From Metopolophium dirhodum (lineage: Eukaryota > Arthropoda > Insecta > Hemiptera > Aphididae): 64,000 bases of DNA. Position 1 is the first letter of the stretch; each line of letters starts with the position of its first letter. The position numbers and the translations under genes are program-made. Positions 61,333 through 64,000 of the stretch are shown here, one piece after another. The notes beneath the pieces were generated by a model that saw only the letters and a program-made list of their open reading frames with translations, ran no database searches and was not told the DNA's origin. Location of the stretch: assembly GCF_019925205.1 (NCBI RefSeq), contig NC_083566.1, positions 25,916,001 to 25,980,000 of the forward strand. Direction: 5' to 3'.

Positions 61333-64000
61333 GTATCTAAATACTTTTAAAATAGGTAAGTCACTGAGCCGTGTATTTTGAAACAATATTACAATTGATA
61401 TTATATATTGATGATATTATTATCAATAAACGAATTAAACTTCACTTTATTTTTAAAAGTTTAGTCTCAATAAAAGTTAAAACGTGACATCGCGACATCG
61501 AGTTACAATAAAGTAATGGATTTGTCTACTTTGCAGTTATGGAAAAGGCAATACTAAATAAGTAGACGTCCAATAAAACTAATTATCATAATAAAATATA
61601 AATATTCTTTTATGAGAAAAATGTTCGCATATAAAAAGTGTGAACAATTGTGAACAATTGTTTTAGAACCACATAATAATAATTATATAATAATATGGTA
61701 GTGTATAGTATTATAATCAATAAGGTACAAATAATAACGTGCGTGAAGTTGCCCCCCCCCCCCCCCGTGATAATTTAAATTTAACTCTATACGACTTCCT
61801 ACTTGAAAATTTATTCTGCTGAACAATGTACAAAATTCATCAAACATAATTTTCCATGGTCGACTCGTAATGATATATTATGTATACCTTTACTTGTCCT
61901 TACATATTGTCCGTTGCCAAACAAACAGGTAAATGGTTTTTTTTTAATATATTTACGTATGAATATAATAACATAGGGTAATTTCATTTTCCGAGAAAAA
62001 TTCATATACTTTTTCAAGCATTGAATTTATAAAATTAATTAAATGTTTAGAGTTTTAAATTAGTGTATTCATTCACCGAATTATCCTGAGAAATTGTTTA
62101 CCGGAAGCAAAATGATAATATGTTCTATTTTGAATTTTTTGAATACATATTACCTATTGGCTATTGTTATATTATATGACCATTGAATACCAAAGTGGAA
62201 CAAAACTAATGAATAATGATGTCAGTATTTTTTAAATCATTTTTTCTGTTGCTGCTTTTCTTACTTAATTTATTTTAAAAAATGTGTTAGGTTAAGCAAA
62301 AAAATATTTTCTGGTGTCCCTTAGATGATAATAATTGGATTTTATTGCGGATAAAATATTCATTTTTTTTTTTTTAGTTTCTCAGTTTGATAGACATTTC
62401 GTATAAATTGATCATTGATTACTTTTATTTTGACGACTCAAAAGCGTTTTCAGAATCTAATTTTCTTACATTATCAAACTTTCGATTAATATGTTGAATG
62501 GCTAGTAATAATAATAATGAAAAACAGGAATTGAGGTAAATTGATTAAAACTGTGCCAGTGACTAAATCTATTATGTGCATTGTGTGGTTCTCATTCTGG
62601 CCAAAAAATATCTCAATTATAGTGGACGGAAAATAATTATTCGTATCATTTAACCAGGTTTTCAGAATTTAATTTTTCTATTCATCGTATTAATTTACTG
62701 TTACAGTATAAACGTTAACGTTTAAATTGTAGAACTTAACATTTTTACTATAATTAATTCATCATAATATTATTCTATGATATTATAATATATCTAAAAG
62801 ATTCATTGAAATTATTTGCCTAAGACATAGCTGGTTAGTGGTTTTGAGATTTTGCATAGGTTTCATTACGTATAAAAGTACGTAAGAATACACAGCGGTG
62901 TAATGTTTTCCGTCAATAAAATAAGTCATTATACCTAATTGATTATATTGTATGTATTTATATCCGTTGCATGATGGGGTAGGGTAATCTTTACCAATAT
63001 AGAGGTAGGTGCATCGGTATGTAGGTTGATTTCAGATAATTTCCTGCGCATTTCTCCTAATTAGCAGACAAATTCAATATTTCGTTACGACGACAATAAT
63101 AATATTATATGCTAACTAACCGTGTCTAGACATGCGTATAAGTACGACTACTATTTAAAATCAACTGACGGCAAATTTTAGAGTTTTCAAATGAGGCTAC
63201 TACAATGGAGTGACAGTTTTAGTTATAATATTACAGTGCATTTTTCACAATAAGTCCATTATCCAGTCATACATTTAGTTGTAATATTATTATTTATTAC
63301 TAACGCCATTTGTACGTTTAATGAATCGTCATAATATGAATAAATAACTGAATAAAACAGTCATCATCGTCACAGAGAACTGGACTTCTTTTTCGTTTTC
63401 GTTTTCATTAATTTTTTTTTTGTATAAATTATTAAAAAAAACTTTAATATATTTATGATGAATGTTTTAGGCGTATTACTCTAGTTTTCTTGAAAATTAT
63501 GAATTGGAGTCTCTGGAAAAGAAACGTTAACCTATTTCAGTTGTGAGTCAATTGATTTTTCGTTTTTACTTACATAGCCTTATTGCTCTTATTTAGATAT
63601 AGTAATTTTCACAAGATGAACGTGATTCGTTGATTTTTCGTAGATTAACCTTATCGATGGGTTTTTTTTACTTTATTCTTTACCAAAATTTAAGTGAATG
63701 ATATAATTTGAAAAAAAAACCAAATACATCATAGACATATTTTTTCATAATTCATAATATTATTATTATTATTTATGTGAATAAATAGCCGTAAATAAAA
63801 TAATACATTACCTATACATTGTTAGCATATTATGAACATGAACACAATGACATGTCAATTATTTTAATTATACGTGCATACTGCATAGGTACAATACATT
63901 GGATGAGAATTTGGTGAAAACCAAGGGTTGCTCGTAGTATATTACAATGCTTCGGATAAGACAAAAGCACAAAAGGGAGTTTTTTTATTACCTTTTTGAT
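61333..64000. other. AT-rich non-coding stretch to window end
   Basis: No gene was recognised. A C15 run lies at 61752-61766. A short chance frame at 61811-62017 (minus) is not supported. Nothing else stands out. Confidence 0.45.

Noticed and set aside
1..64000. CRISPR arrays, bacterial operons or rRNA genes
   Set aside because: No regularly spaced repeats, Shine-Dalgarno-linked gene strings or rRNA-like blocks were seen; exon structure and SINEs indicate a eukaryotic genome.

Overview
The window looks like a piece of an insect nuclear genome, most likely an aphid or another sternorrhynchan hemipteran. The base composition is very AT-rich and intergenic DNA is littered with short motifs such as ACCTACCTATA. 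Open reading frames are short and split by introns with GT..AG borders. Most recognisable sequence is mobile-element debris: a BEL/Pao LTR retrotransposon, small terminal-inverted-repeat (TIR) elements with 8-bp target duplications, and tRNA-derived SINEs. The species assignment is inference from these habits, not from a marker gene.

Layout. 1-8708 is AT-rich non-coding DNA with a tRNA-derived SINE nested inside a hAT-type MITE (543-1029), a second degraded MITE (5104-5580) and a fold-back element (5940-6252). 8714-17149 is one near-complete BEL/Pao retrotransposon: two ~1.39-kb LTRs, a 5-bp target duplication ATTAA, a primer-site region, gag with three zinc knuckles, aspartic protease, reverse transcriptase, RNase H, integrase and a polypurine tract. 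Its polyprotein frame breaks eleven times, always by one surplus base and always at a short run, and all breaks lie before 14432; the remaining integrase part is open. 17.6-18.6 kb is a GC-richer, promoter-like island with a T17-G16 run, a CRE octamer and a long AC microsatellite. 18.7-34.1 kb is gene-poor and holds several SINE copies, MITEs and microsatellites.

34215-35413 (+) is the best host gene: five exons in perfect phase encode an unrecognised 226-residue protein with four predicted membrane spans. A TATA box lies upstream and an AATAAA downstream. A 351-bp inverted-repeat element lies 0.4 kb past its end. 38.5-39.72 kb is a GC-rich island ending in a probable first coding exon (39517-39718, +) with a good start context and a splice donor. 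The rest of that gene was not found and probably lies beyond a large intron. A third GC-rich island is at 57.1-57.83 kb. 39.72-64 kb is otherwise non-coding by eye, with a 425-bp fold-back element flanked by TTAA, a 776-bp hAT-type element, a 1-kb copy of a related repeat in reverse orientation, and a 161-bp MITE with a perfect 8-bp duplication.

The retroelement domains form one gag-pol replication module. The host genes show no functional link to each other. Exons shorter than about 100 bases in the non-coding stretches could have been missed by eye.
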